Shown here: one piece after another, positions 18,891-28,062 of the stretch | How the letters are laid out: each line of letters starts with the position of its first letter | How positions within the stretch are numbered: the stretch's first letter is position 1 | NCBI GenBank assembly: GCA_017305555.1 | Contig: JAFKKM010000018.1 | Location: forward strand, 1-64,000 | DNA: 64,000 bases | Direction of reading: 5' to 3' | Origin: Hyphomicrobiales bacterium | Lineage (GTDB): Bacteria; Pseudomonadota; Alphaproteobacteria; Rhizobiales; Xanthobacteraceae | The notes under the pieces: generated by a model | Databases searched by the model: none | Told to the model about the DNA's origin: nothing | Seen by the model: only the letters and a program-made list of their open reading frames with translations | Translations under genes and position numbers: made by a program

Positions 18891-19589
18891 ATGTCGATTG
18901 CCCATTCCATCCGCGCGCAGATTCCGCCGATCCATCCGGAGGGCTATCCTTTCATCGGTGGCTTCGCGCTGGTGAGCCTGATCCTGTTCTGGATATGGAC
19001 GCCGCTCGGCTGGCTCGGAACCCTGCTGACGGTCTGGTGCGCGCTGTTCTTCCGCGATCCGGTGCGGGTGACGCCGGTGCGGGAAGGGCTCGTGGTGTCG
19101 CCCGCCGATGGTCGTGTCTCGATGGTCGCGCCGGCGGTGCCGCCCGCCGAATTAGGGCTGGGCGACAAGCCGCTGCTGCGTGTGTCGATCTTCATGAGCG
19201 TGTTCAACTGCCATGTGAATCGTGCTCCGGTGGCCGGTCGCATCGACCGCATCGCCTATCGGCCGGGCAAATTCATCAATGCCGAACTCGACAAGGCGAG
19301 CGAGGACAACGAACGCAACGGGCTGGTGATCTCGACGCCGTCCGGCCGTATCGGCGTGGTGCAGATCGCGGGCCTGGTGGCGCGGCGCATCGTGTCGTTC
19401 GTCCGCGAGGGCCAGTTGCTCGGCGCAGGCGAGCGTTTCGGCCTGATCCGCTTCGGCTCGCGGCTCGACGTCTATCTGCCGGATGGGACCCGCGCGCTGG
19501 TTGCGGTCGGACAGACAGCGGTGGCCGGCGAAACGGTGCTGGCCGATCTCTTGCCGAATACCGGGGAAGCGACCTTCCGCACGCACTGA
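18891..19589 (+). CDS. psd: Phosphatidylserine decarboxylase proenzyme
   Basis: A 232-aa short-form (PSD-A type) proenzyme that decarboxylates phosphatidylserine to phosphatidylethanolamine in the inner membrane. An N-terminal hydrophobic segment (about 22-48) precedes the catalytic domain, which contains [10 protein letters not shown] and the conserved [13 protein letters not shown]. The self-cleavage site is the Gly-Ser of [13 protein letters not shown] near residue 187; cleavage there would create the pyruvoyl group. It lies just upstream of pssA, which makes its substrate. Confidence 0.95.
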   Translation: MSIAHSIRAQIPPIHPEGYPFIGGFALVSLILFWIWTPLGWLGTLLTVWCALFFRDPVRVTPVREGLVVSPADGRVSMVAPAVPPAELGLGDKPLLRVSIFMSVFNCHVNRAPVAGRIDRIAYRPGKFINAELDKASEDNERNGLVISTPSGRIGVVQIAGLVARRIVSFVREGQLLGAGERFGLIRFGSRLDVYLPDGTRALVAVGQTAVAGETVLADLLPNTGEATFRTH

Positions 19590-19693
19590 TCGTCTCAGCC
19601 GGCGACGGCTTCGCTCGAAGGATTGGCCGAAAGCATCATGTGCCGGGTGAGAGGCGCATGGCGGAACCCGTGCGCGGTTGCTATATTGAGACC

Positions 19694-20578
19694 ATGCGTA
19701 CACCAGACGATCCTGAATATCCCGAGCTGCGCCGCCGGCGGTTCCGGCCGATTCCGGTGCGGATGCTGGTGCCCAACGTCATCACGCTCCTGGCGATCTG
19801 TGCCGGCCTGACCGCGATCCGCCTTGCAACCGAAGGGCGGATGGAACTGGCCGTCGGTGCCATTGTCTTCGCCGCGGTGCTCGACGGCGTCGATGGCCGG
19901 GTCGCCCGCCTGATCAAGGGACAGTCGCGATTCGGCGCGGAACTCGACAGCCTCGCCGATTTCGTCAATTTCGGCGTCGCTCCCGGCCTCATTCTCTATT
20001 TCTGGCAGTTGCACGACCTGAACAATGTCGGCTGGATCGCCGCGATGGTCTTCGCCATCAGCGGCAGCTTGCGGCTGGCGCGTTTTAACGCGGCGATCGA
20101 CGAGCCGAGCAAATATCCGTTTGCCGGCAACTTCTTCACCGGCGTGCCTGCGCCCGCCGGCGCGTTGACCGTGCTGCTGCCGGTCTATCTCGGCTTCCTC
20201 GGCGTGCCGATGCCGCCGGCGACGCTGACCGCGTTCTATACGGTGCTGGTGGCATTCCTGATGGTGTCGCGGCTTCCGGTGTTTTCCGGCAAGTCGATGC
20301 GCTGGCGCGTGCCGCCGGAAATGGTGTTGCCTGCGTTTGTCTCGGCAGTATTGTTCGTGGCGTTGCTGATCGCCTATCCGTGGCAAATCCTGTCGGTCGG
20401 ATCGATAGTTTATCTGTGCAGTTTGCCACTCGGCTGGAAGTCTTATCGTGATCAGCAACGCGACTTCGCCAGCCGCACCCAAGCGGCCGCCGAAGCCAGA
20501 ACGGTATCATCCAACGAGCGGTTTCCATCGGGGGATATCCATTCAGATCAGGATAACCGGCCGACGCATTTGAACTGA
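19694..20578 (+). CDS. pssA: CDP-diacylglycerol-serine O-phosphatidyltransferase
   Basis: A 294-aa integral membrane CDP-alcohol phosphatidyltransferase that makes phosphatidylserine from CDP-diacylglycerol and L-serine. The signature DG-x2-AR-x8-G-x3-D-x3-D is present as DGVDGRVARLI followed by FGAELDSLAD (about residues 60-84). Around eight hydrophobic segments follow. The ATG at 19694 (MRTPDDPEYPELRRRRFRPI) fits homologues as I recall them; MAEPV at 19658 is an in-frame alternative 12 codons upstream. The C-terminal 40 residues are hydrophilic. It forms the phosphatidylethanolamine pathway with psd. Confidence 0.94.
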   Translation: MRTPDDPEYPELRRRRFRPIPVRMLVPNVITLLAICAGLTAIRLATEGRMELAVGAIVFAAVLDGVDGRVARLIKGQSRFGAELDSLADFVNFGVAPGLILYFWQLHDLNNVGWIAAMVFAISGSLRLARFNAAIDEPSKYPFAGNFFTGVPAPAGALTVLLPVYLGFLGVPMPPATLTAFYTVLVAFLMVSRLPVFSGKSMRWRVPPEMVLPAFVSAVLFVALLIAYPWQILSVGSIVYLCSLPLGWKSYRDQQRDFASRTQAAAEARTVSSNERFPSGDIHSDQDNRPTHLN

Positions 20579-20630
20579 GACATTAAGACGGGGGGCAATT
20601 CCGCCGCCACAACAAGACGGAGAAGAAGAC

Positions 20631-21350
20631 GTGACCGATCACGCACATCAACCGTTGAGCGCAGACCTTCTCGCGGCGCTGGCAAAATACGACACCCCAA
20701 CGATTTGCAACGCGATGGAAGTGGTGGCGCCGGGGCGGCGTCTGAACGGCTTCACCACGCGGCCGCTGGTCTGCCCGTTTCCGGATTTGCCGCCGGTCGT
20801 CGGCTACGCGCGCACCGCGACCATTCGTGCCACCGGGCCATCCAGCCTGTCGCCAGCGGAGCAGCAGGCACAGCGGCTCGCTTATTACGAATATGTCGGG
20901 CAGGGCGCGGGGCCGCGCATCAGCGTCATTCAGGACCTCGACGGCACCGAGGCCGGGTTTGGGGCGTTTTGGGGTGAGGTGAACAGCGCTGTCCACAAGG
21001 CGCTGGGGTGTCTCGGCGTTGTCACCGACGGTTCGATCCGCGACATCCCGCAATGGGCGCCGGGCTTTCAGGCGCTGGCCGGCTCCATCGGCCCGTCTCA
21101 CGCCCATGTCCATGTCACCCGCTTCTCCGGCGAAGTTCGGGTTGCCGGGATGACGGTGCGTTCGGACGACCTGATCCATGCCGACCGTCACGGCGCAGTT
21201 GTGATCCCGCATGAGGTGGCGGCAAGGCTGCCGGATGCCGCCGAACTGTGCGGCCGCCGCGAGGAGCCGATCCTCGCGATTGCGCGGGGCAGCGACTTCA
21301 CGCTGGACAAGCTGCGCGACGCGCTCAAGCGCTCGTCGGAAATCCACTAG
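20631..21350 (+). CDS. RraA-family protein (HMG/CHA aldolase-like)
   Basis: A 239-aa protein of the RraA/dimethylmenaquinone-methyltransferase-like fold. Members are class II aldolases (4-hydroxy-4-methyl-2-oxoglutarate or 4-carboxy-4-hydroxy-2-oxoadipate aldolase) or RNase E inhibitors. Visible blocks are LAKYDTPTICNAMEVV at the N-terminus, GCLGVVTDGSIRDI (the Gly-x-x-x-Asp-Gly-x-x-Arg-Asp metal and substrate motif) and VRSDDLIHADRHGAVVIP. An intact R-D pair argues for aldolase activity. The start is GTG at 20631, with GGAGAAGAA just upstream. It stands alone. Confidence 0.85.
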   Translation: MTDHAHQPLSADLLAALAKYDTPTICNAMEVVAPGRRLNGFTTRPLVCPFPDLPPVVGYARTATIRATGPSSLSPAEQQAQRLAYYEYVGQGAGPRISVIQDLDGTEAGFGAFWGEVNSAVHKALGCLGVVTDGSIRDIPQWAPGFQALAGSIGPSHAHVHVTRFSGEVRVAGMTVRSDDLIHADRHGAVVIPHEVAARLPDAAELCGRREEPILAIARGSDFTLDKLRDALKRSSEIH

Positions 21351-21602
21351 CAACATCACGGAAAGCGTTGCGTGGCCGCGACGTGGTTAGCGCCGCGTTA
21401 ACGGCGCACGCGCTTGTTCGGTGGGCATTTTTCGCTGTCGCGCAGGTTGCGAAGGGCGGGTGGCGCAACAGCTTTGTCATGACCGGTTCCAAATGCGCTT
21501 AACCTTTACGCGTCTTTAATCGCACTCCCGCTAGGGTCTGCGTCGGCTCAGAAGGGGTCGCGCCGCCTCAAGGGCGGTGTGTTGCGTGCGTCGGAGTTCT
21601 CC
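21351..21602. other. Intergenic region upstream of motA
   Basis: 252 bases with no gene. The end contains GCTTAACCTTTACGCGTCTTTAATCG (21496-21521), AT-richer than its surroundings and the most likely promoter area for motA-motB; no specific sigma-factor site could be assigned. Confidence 0.4.
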
Positions 21603-22376
21603 ATGGATATCACCACTGGCGTTGGCCTGATTTTCGGCACCATCGTCATCACGCTGATGATCTTCATGGGCGGCGACCTGCACATGTTCATCAGCGAACA
21701 CGCGATGATCATCATCTTCGGCGGTTCGATCGCGGCGACACTAATCCGCTTCCCGCTCAGCGCTATTCTTCACGGCCTGCCGCTCGGCGCCAAATTCGCC
21801 TTCACCATGAGCCGGCTGTCGGCGCGCGACCTCGTCGACGAACTGGCGAGCATTGCCGAAGTTGCGCGTAAGCAGGGTCCGGTAGGGCTTGAAAAGGTCG
21901 AGGCCGCCGATCCATTCCTTGCGAAGGGAATTCGTTACGTTGCAGACGGTTACGACCTTGAGTTCATCCGCGATAACCTCGAGCGCGACCGTGATAATTT
22001 TCTGATGCACCTCGACGAAGGCGGCAAGATTTATCGCGCCATCGGCGACTGCGCGCCGGCCTTCGGCATGATCGGCACGCTGATCGGCATGGTGCAGATG
22101 TTCGCCAACATGACCGATCCCTCGAAGCTCGGCCCCTTCATGGCGACGGCGCTGCTGGCGACGCTGTACGGCGCGCTGGTCGCCAACCTGTTCTGTCTGC
22201 CGATTGCCGACAAGCTGCACGGCAAGCTGCTCGACGAGGAAACCAACCGCACCTTGATCATCGACGGCATCCTGATGATCCGGGATTCCAAGAGCCCGAC
22301 CCTGGTGCGCGAAATGCTGCTTGCCTACCTGCCGGAAAAGCATCGCCACGAGGATGGCGAGACCGTGCCGGCCTGA
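21603..22376 (+). CDS. motA: MotA-type flagellar motor stator protein
   Basis: A 257-aa inner-membrane protein of the MotA/PomA/ExbB class, the ion-channel subunit that couples proton or sodium flow to motor rotation. Two N-terminal hydrophobic segments (about 5-25 and 33-52) are followed by a cytoplasmic loop. Two C-terminal membrane helices lie around DCAPAFGMIGTLIGMVQMFANM and ATALLATLYGALVANLFCLPIA. The Pro residues that shape the channel are in the CAPAFG and CLPIA blocks. The ATG at 21603 (MDITTGVGLIFGT) is the natural start; upstream in-frame ATG-like codons give a hydrophilic extension. The motB homologue follows 26 bases later, but no other flagellar gene is in the window. Confidence 0.93.
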   Translation: MDITTGVGLIFGTIVITLMIFMGGDLHMFISEHAMIIIFGGSIAATLIRFPLSAILHGLPLGAKFAFTMSRLSARDLVDELASIAEVARKQGPVGLEKVEAADPFLAKGIRYVADGYDLEFIRDNLERDRDNFLMHLDEGGKIYRAIGDCAPAFGMIGTLIGMVQMFANMTDPSKLGPFMATALLATLYGALVANLFCLPIADKLHGKLLDEETNRTLIIDGILMIRDSKSPTLVREMLLAYLPEKHRHEDGETVPA

Positions 22377-22402
22377 CGCGAACCGGAAGCTGAGCGAACG
22401 TC

Positions 22403-23233
22403 ATGGCCAAGAAAAAACGCGGCGATGCTCACGGTGGAGGTCACGGCTGGTTCGTCACCTTCGCCGACCTGATGGGTCTGATGATGAGCTTCTTCGTCAT
22501 GCTCGTCGCATTCTCCAATCAAGACCAGCAAAAGCTCAAGATCGTCGCCGGCTCGATGCGCGATGCATTCGGCGTCCAACTGGAATCGCGCTTCTCGGGC
22601 ATGATCGAATCTGACGGTCTGCCCACGCGCCCGAAGTTGAAGAACGTCGAGCACATCTCGCCGGATGAGGCGTCCAATACGCCGACGCCGGATCAGCAGG
22701 AGCGCAGCAAGACGCAGGGCGCGCGCCTCAAGACCGATCGGGAATTCGCGCTGGCCTCGGCATCGTTGCGCCAGGCGTTGCAGGACATGCCGGAACTGAC
22801 TGAAATCTCCAAGCATGTGATGTTCGAGGAGACCAAGCAGGGGCTCAATCTCGAGATCGTCGATCAGGACGGTCGCTCGATGTTCGCGGAGAACTCGAAG
22901 GTGCCCTATGAGCGGACGCGGCTTTTGTTGCAACGACTCGCGGCACCGTTGAAAGCGACGCCGTTGCGCGTCTCGATCGTTGGCCACACCGCCTCGGGAT
23001 ATGTTCCGACGCGTGGCGATTACGATGCCTTCGATCTGTCGGCGGATCGCGCCAACGCCGTGCGGCAGATTTTGGAGCGCGAGGGATTACCCGCGAGTCA
23101 TATCTTCGCAGTATCGGGCAAGGCCGACACTCAACCGCTGTTTCCGGACGATCCGTCGCTGGCCGCCAATCGCCGCGTGACGATCACGCTGATGCGCGAG
23201 GATCCGCCACTGCCGCCGAACCTGAAACCCTAG
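22403..23233 (+). CDS. motB: MotB/OmpA-type stator subunit
   Basis: A 276-aa partner of MotA. A short basic N-terminus (MAKKKRGDAHGGGHGW) precedes one transmembrane helix, FVTFADLMGLMMSFFVMLVAF, whose FADLM supplies the conserved ion-carrying Asp. A linker follows, and then the OmpA-like peptidoglycan-binding domain (about 150-265) with the NxxLSxxRAxxV motif appearing as AFDLSADRANAVRQIL. The end, NRRVTITLMR, is typical. The Gly/His-rich start is unusual. Ion choice (H+ or Na+) cannot be read from sequence by eye. Confidence 0.92.
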   Translation: MAKKKRGDAHGGGHGWFVTFADLMGLMMSFFVMLVAFSNQDQQKLKIVAGSMRDAFGVQLESRFSGMIESDGLPTRPKLKNVEHISPDEASNTPTPDQQERSKTQGARLKTDREFALASASLRQALQDMPELTEISKHVMFEETKQGLNLEIVDQDGRSMFAENSKVPYERTRLLLQRLAAPLKATPLRVSIVGHTASGYVPTRGDYDAFDLSADRANAVRQILEREGLPASHIFAVSGKADTQPLFPDDPSLAANRRVTITLMREDPPLPPNLKP

Positions 23234-23423
23234 GGTTCGATTGGGCTCTTTTGCGTCGCGGCTCAACCAATGCTTCGCGAGTGTCAACTCCTTTTTTAGC
23301 GCTCGCCTTTGGGATAGTCTCCCGCTGCGGTCCAAACTGAGCATATGACCGTAGGCTACTTGACGTCGCTCACTGCGTGCTTCATTAGCCCGGACCCCAA
23401 CCGATAGAGCGTTTTCCTTTGTC

Positions 23424-25325
23424 ATGACTGCGAGCGAAACATCGCCCGAGGCTGCTGGTGAGCCCCCGGTCACGACCGGTTTTTGGGCGCTGACGCTCGG
23501 TAGTATCGGAGTGGTTTTCGGCGATATCGGAACCTCGCCGTTGTACGCATTCCGCGAGGCGGTCGCCCATGCCGCGCAGAAGGGCGTGGTGACACCGGCC
23601 ATCGTGCTCGGCGTGCTGTCGCTGATCCTCTGGTCGCTGTTCGTGGTCGTCACGGCCAAGTACGTGCTGCTGCTGCTGAGGGCCGACAACAACGGCGAGG
23701 GCGGAACCCTGTCGCTGATGGCGCTCGGACAGCGCGCGCTGGGGCGGCGAAGCTGGTTCCTGCTGGCGCTGGGTGTGGTCGGCGCCTCGATGTTCATCGG
23801 CGACTCGATGATCACCCCGGCGATCTCGGTGCTCTCCGCCGTCGAGGGTCTGAAACTCGCGACCCCTGCACTCGACAATTACGTCGTCCCGCTGACGCTG
23901 GTGATCCTGGTCCTGCTGTTCTCGGTACAGAGCCGCGGTACGGCGCGTGTGGCGTCGGCATTCGGCCCGGTGATGGCGCTGTGGTTCGTGACCATCGCAG
24001 TGTTCGGCGTGCTGCACATTCATGAAGATCCGACGGTGCTGCTTGCGGTCAATCCGTGGTACGCGATTCACTTCCTGCTCAATCACGGCATGATTGGCCT
24101 CGTCATCATGGGTCTCGTCTTTCTGTCGGTGACAGGCGGCGAGGCGCTCTATGCCGATCTTGGCCATTTTGGCCGCCGACCGATTCAATCGGCGTGGTTC
24201 TATCTGGTGCTTCCGGCTCTGTTGTTGAACTATTTCGGGCAGGGAGCGCTGATCCTCGCGCATCCGGAAGCGATCGAGAATCCCTTCTTTCGCTTGGCGC
24301 CGGCGCCGTTGCTGCTGCCGCTGGTGCTGCTTGCGACCGCTGCGACCGTGATTGCCAGCCAGGCGGTAATCACGGGCGCATACTCGTTGATCAGCCAGGC
24401 GGTGCAGCTCGGCCTCCTGCCGCGATTCGAGGTCCGCTACACCTCGGAAACCCATGCCGGCCAGATTTATCTACCGCGCGTTAACCTGCTGCTGCTGGTC
24501 GGGGTGCTGTTGCTGGTCGGACTGTTCCGCACATCGAGCGGGTTGGCTTCGGCCTACGGCATCGCCGTCTCCACCACCATGGTCGCCGACGGCATCATGG
24601 GCTTCGTCGTGGTCTGGAAATTGTGGAACTGGCGCGCGGCGACCGCGGCGGCGCTGGTGTTTCCGCTGGTGGTAGTGGACGTCGCGTTCTTCAGCGCCAA
24701 TCTTCTGAAACTGTTCGAAGGCGCGTGGGTGCCGATGCTGTTCGGTATCCTGATGGTCGTGATGATCTGGACCTGGCGGCGCGGCGCGGCGCTGCTGATC
24801 GAGAAGACGCGGCGCACGGAAGTGCCGTTGCTGGACTTGATCAAAAGCCTTGAAAAGCGTCCGCCTCACGTGGTGAAGGGGACGGCTGTGTTTCTGACCA
24901 GCGATCCCAACTTCGTGCCGACCGCGCTCCTGCATAATCTCAAGCACAACAAGGTGCTGCACGAGCATAACGTTATCCTCACCATCGAGACGGCGCAGAC
25001 GCCGCGGGTCGATCCGCTGGAGCGGGTTCACATGGAGAGCATCAGCGAGAAGTTCGCGACGGTGCGGCTGCGTTTCGGCTTCATGGAATCGCCGAACGTG
25101 CCGCGTGCGCTCGGCATCGCCCGCAAGCTCGGCTGGCAGTTCGACATCATGTCGACGTCGTTCTTCGTGTCGCGACGCTCGCTTAAGACGGCAGCGAAAT
25201 CCGAAATGCCGCGCTGGCAGGACCGCCTGTTCATCATGCTCAGTCGCTCGGCGAACGACGCCACCGACTACTTCCAGATTCCCACCGGCCGCGTCGTTGA
25301 AGTCGGCACGCAGGTGACGATCTGA
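23424..25325 (+). CDS. kup: Kup-family potassium uptake protein
   Basis: A 633-aa K+/H+ symporter of the HAK/KUP/KT family. About twelve transmembrane segments lie between residues 20 and 460, beginning [21 protein letters not shown], the family signature. The Glu-containing loop [15 protein letters not shown] and the [16 protein letters not shown] segment are both conserved. The C-terminal cytoplasmic domain (about 465-633) contains [29 protein letters not shown]. Start ATG at 23424. It is not in an obvious operon; 190 bases separate it from motB. Confidence 0.97.
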   Translation: MTASETSPEAAGEPPVTTGFWALTLGSIGVVFGDIGTSPLYAFREAVAHAAQKGVVTPAIVLGVLSLILWSLFVVVTAKYVLLLLRADNNGEGGTLSLMALGQRALGRRSWFLLALGVVGASMFIGDSMITPAISVLSAVEGLKLATPALDNYVVPLTLVILVLLFSVQSRGTARVASAFGPVMALWFVTIAVFGVLHIHEDPTVLLAVNPWYAIHFLLNHGMIGLVIMGLVFLSVTGGEALYADLGHFGRRPIQSAWFYLVLPALLLNYFGQGALILAHPEAIENPFFRLAPAPLLLPLVLLATAATVIASQAVITGAYSLISQAVQLGLLPRFEVRYTSETHAGQIYLPRVNLLLLVGVLLLVGLFRTSSGLASAYGIAVSTTMVADGIMGFVVVWKLWNWRAATAAALVFPLVVVDVAFFSANLLKLFEGAWVPMLFGILMVVMIWTWRRGAALLIEKTRRTEVPLLDLIKSLEKRPPHVVKGTAVFLTSDPNFVPTALLHNLKHNKVLHEHNVILTIETAQTPRVDPLERVHMESISEKFATVRLRFGFMESPNVPRALGIARKLGWQFDIMSTSFFVSRRSLKTAAKSEMPRWQDRLFIMLSRSANDATDYFQIPTGRVVEVGTQVTI

Positions 25326-25447
25326 TCGTCGGCAGGGCAGCGTTTTTCCAGTTGGCCGGACGGCGCGTCGGCGCTTGATTTTCAACGCACAAGGCGCGAG
25401 TTTGGCCGGCCGGTAAGCGCCGGCGGCAAAACGGCGAGGAGAGTTTG

Positions 25448-25783
25448 GTGTCCGATCGGAATATCACGGTGCAGGATTTGGCGCCGGTCGAAGTGGCAAA
25501 GGGGGTCGAGGAGGGACGATATCTTCTGGTCGACGTCCGCGAGCCAAACGAGGTGGCGGTCGAGGCCTATCCGGACGCCGTGTTGCTGCCGCTGTCGACC
25601 TTCGATCCCTCCGACATTCCTGACTTGCAGGGGCGGGAACTGGTGTTTGCCTGCCGCTCCGGCAATCGCTCGGCGAAGATATCGCACGCGATCCAGGCCG
25701 CCGGCTTTCCCTACGACAAGCATCTGGCGGGCGGCATGATCGCCTGGAAGGCGGCCGGGCTGCCGATCCGGACGGGCGGCTGA
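25448..25783 (+). CDS. Rhodanese-like domain protein
   Basis: A 111-aa single-domain sulfurtransferase. The domain runs from VEVAKGVEEGRYLLVDVREPNEVAVEAYPDAVLLPLS to the active-site loop FACRSGNRSAKIS (Cys near residue 70) and GGMIAWKAAGLPI. The six-residue active loop CRSGNR is the form found in bacterial single-domain rhodaneses such as GlpE/YgaP. GTG at 25448 is the preferred start (AGGAGAG upstream); TTG three bases earlier is possible. It is followed within 10 bases by the aminotransferase gene. Confidence 0.9.
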   Translation: MSDRNITVQDLAPVEVAKGVEEGRYLLVDVREPNEVAVEAYPDAVLLPLSTFDPSDIPDLQGRELVFACRSGNRSAKISHAIQAAGFPYDKHLAGGMIAWKAAGLPIRTGG

Positions 25784-25790
25784 TATCGTG

Positions 25791-26942
25791 ATGAATCAGG
25801 TTTTCGCCGGGCTGCCGGTCACCGTTTTCGAAGCCATGTCGCAGCTTGCGCGCGACAACAACGCCATCAATCTCGGTCAGGGATTTCCGGACGCGCCGGG
25901 GCCGGAAGATATCCGCCGCGCTGCCGCCGACGCGGTCGTGAACGGCTACAATCAATATCCGTCGATGATGGGCATCCCGGAATTGCGGCAGGCCATCGCC
26001 ACGCATTACGCGCGCTGGCACGGCCTCAACCTCGATCCGATGACCGAGGTGATGGTGACGTCGGGCGGCACCGAGGCGTTGACCAGTTCGTTGCTGGCGG
26101 TGATCGAGCCGGGCGACGAGGTCGTGCTGTTTCAGCCGATGTACGATTCCTATCTGCCGATCATTCGGCAAGCCGGTGGCATTCCGCGGCTGGTTCGTTT
26201 GCAACCGCCGGGCTGGCGGCTCAACGAAGAGATTTTGCGCGAAGTCTTCAATCACAAGACTAAGGCGGTGGTGTTCAACAATCCGCTCAATCCGGCGGCG
26301 GTGGTGTACCCGCGCGAGGACCTCGAACTGCTGGCGCGCTTCTGTCAGGAATTCGACACCATCGCGATCTGCGATGAAGTCTGGGAGCACGTTGTTTTTG
26401 ATGGCCGCGAGCATGTTCCGCTGATTGCGATCCCGGGAATGCGCGAGCGTACGCTGAAGATCGGCTCCGCGGGCAAGATCTTCGGGCTCACCGGATGGAA
26501 GATCGGCTTCGTCTGCGCCGCGCCACCGCTGTTGCGCGTCGCCGCCAAGGTGCATCAATTCCTCACGTTCACCACGGCACCGAATCTTCAAGTCGCGGTG
26601 GCTTACGGCCTCGGCAAGCCGGATGCCTTCTTTCATGGGATGCGCAGCGAACTGGCGCGCAGCCGCGACCGTCTCACCGCGGGGCTGACCAGTCTCGGGT
26701 TTCCGGTGCTGCCGTCGCAGGGTACGTATTTCCTGACCGTCGATCTGTCCGTGCTCGGTCTCAACGAGACGGATGAGGCGTTCTGTCGCCGGATTGTCAC
26801 CGAGCATAAGGTTGCGGCAATCCCGGTGTCGGCCTTTTATGAAGCCAACGCGGTGACGTCAGTGGTGCGTTTCTGTTTCTCGAAAAATGACGCCACGCTG
26901 GATGCCGCACTCGAACGATTGTCGGATGCGATACATCGATAA
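25791..26942 (+). CDS. PLP-dependent aminotransferase, class I/II
   Basis: A 383-aa fold-type I aminotransferase, close to the methionine/kynurenine-type (YbdL) group. It opens INLGQGFPDAPGPEDIRRAAADAV, has the cofactor-binding NNPLNPAAVVYPRE (Asn of the NPxNP block) and the CDEVWEHVVFDGREH Asp/Tyr-type block. The PLP lysine is in KIGSAGKIFGLTGWKIG (SAGKIF). The C-terminal Arg that binds substrate carboxylate is in SVVRFCFSKNDATL. Substrate cannot be fixed; methionine, kynurenine and aromatic 2-oxo acids are all plausible. ATG 25791 is preferred to GTG 25788. Confidence 0.9.
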   Translation: MNQVFAGLPVTVFEAMSQLARDNNAINLGQGFPDAPGPEDIRRAAADAVVNGYNQYPSMMGIPELRQAIATHYARWHGLNLDPMTEVMVTSGGTEALTSSLLAVIEPGDEVVLFQPMYDSYLPIIRQAGGIPRLVRLQPPGWRLNEEILREVFNHKTKAVVFNNPLNPAAVVYPREDLELLARFCQEFDTIAICDEVWEHVVFDGREHVPLIAIPGMRERTLKIGSAGKIFGLTGWKIGFVCAAPPLLRVAAKVHQFLTFTTAPNLQVAVAYGLGKPDAFFHGMRSELARSRDRLTAGLTSLGFPVLPSQGTYFLTVDLSVLGLNETDEAFCRRIVTEHKVAAIPVSAFYEANAVTSVVRFCFSKNDATLDAALERLSDAIHR

Positions 26943-26952
26943 GGAGGTGTGA

Positions 26953-28056
26953 TTGGCGGCACGGAGCGTGGTGCGGTGGCTGGCGGGACTCGCAGCCGTG
27001 GTGATCGGAGCGACGGCTGCGCAGGCGCAGCAGAGAATCGTCCACTTCTACAACTGGTCGAATTACGTCGCGCCGGGTGTGCTCGACGATTTCACCAAGG
27101 AAACCGGCATCAAGGTCGTCTACGACACGTTCGACGCCAACGAGACGCTCGAGACGCGGCTGCTCGCCGGCAAGTCCGGATACGATCTGGTGGTGCCGAG
27201 CGCTTACTTCCTCCAACGCCAGATCGGCGCGAAGATTTTCCAGACACTCGACAAATCCAAGCTGCCGAACCTCGTCAACATGTGGCCGGAGGTGACGCGG
27301 CGGCTGGCGGTCTACGATCCCGACAATGCCCATGCGGTGAACTACATGTGGGGCACCACGGGCATCGGTTACAACGTCAAGGCGTTGCATAAAATTCTCG
27401 GTGCGGATGCGCAGGTGACGTCGTGGAGCCTGGTGTTCGATCCGGCCAGTCTTGCCAAGTTCAAGGACTGCGGCGTGCAGATGCTGGATTCGGCGGACGA
27501 CATCCTGCCGGCGGCGCTGAACTATCTCGGTCTCGATCCGAACTCCACCAAGCAGGCCGATCTTGAGAAGGCGGCTGCGTTGGTCGGGCAGGTGCGCTCC
27601 TCGGTGCGCAAGTTTCATTCGTCCGAGTATCTCAACGCGCTGGCGACCGGCGAGATATGTCTGGTGGTCGGATGGTCCGGCGACATCAAGCAGGCGCAGA
27701 AGCGCGCGGCGGAGGCGAACAACGGCGTCGAGATCGGTTATGCGATCCCGAAGGAGGGCGCGCAGATGTTCTTCGACAATCTGGCGATCCCGGCCGATGC
27801 GAAGAACGTGTCGGAAGCCTACGCTTTGATCGATTACTTGCTGCGGCCGGATGTGGCGGCGAAGAACTCGAGCTTCCTGTCCTACGCCAACGGCAATCTC
27901 GCCAGCCAGAAGCTGATCGATCCGAAAGTCCTCAACGACAAGACGGTCTATCCGGACGAGGCGACCATGAGTCGTCTCTACATCATCACCGCGCGCGATC
28001 CGGCGACGCAGCGCATCATCAATCGGTTGTGGACGCGAGTGAAGACGGGGCGGTGA
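26953..28056 (+). CDS. Periplasmic polyamine-binding protein, PotF/SpuD family
   Basis: A 367-aa ABC-transporter solute-binding protein for putrescine or spermidine. A Sec signal (MAARSVVRWLAGLAAVVIGATAAQA) precedes RIVHFYNWSNYVAPGVLDDFTKETGIKVVYDTFDANETLE, the PotF/PotD signature in which the Trp-Ser-Asn-Tyr contacts polyamine. Further landmarks are YDLVVPSAYFL, YMWGTTGIGYN and GEICLVVGWSGDI. The start is TTG at 26953, supported by a near-perfect AAGGAGG five bases upstream. No permease or ATPase gene follows, so it is an orphan binding protein here. Confidence 0.93.
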   Translation: MAARSVVRWLAGLAAVVIGATAAQAQQRIVHFYNWSNYVAPGVLDDFTKETGIKVVYDTFDANETLETRLLAGKSGYDLVVPSAYFLQRQIGAKIFQTLDKSKLPNLVNMWPEVTRRLAVYDPDNAHAVNYMWGTTGIGYNVKALHKILGADAQVTSWSLVFDPASLAKFKDCGVQMLDSADDILPAALNYLGLDPNSTKQADLEKAAALVGQVRSSVRKFHSSEYLNALATGEICLVVGWSGDIKQAQKRAAEANNGVEIGYAIPKEGAQMFFDNLAIPADAKNVSEAYALIDYLLRPDVAAKNSSFLSYANGNLASQKLIDPKVLNDKTVYPDEATMSRLYIITARDPATQRIINRLWTRVKTGR

Positions 28057-28062
28057 GGTCCA

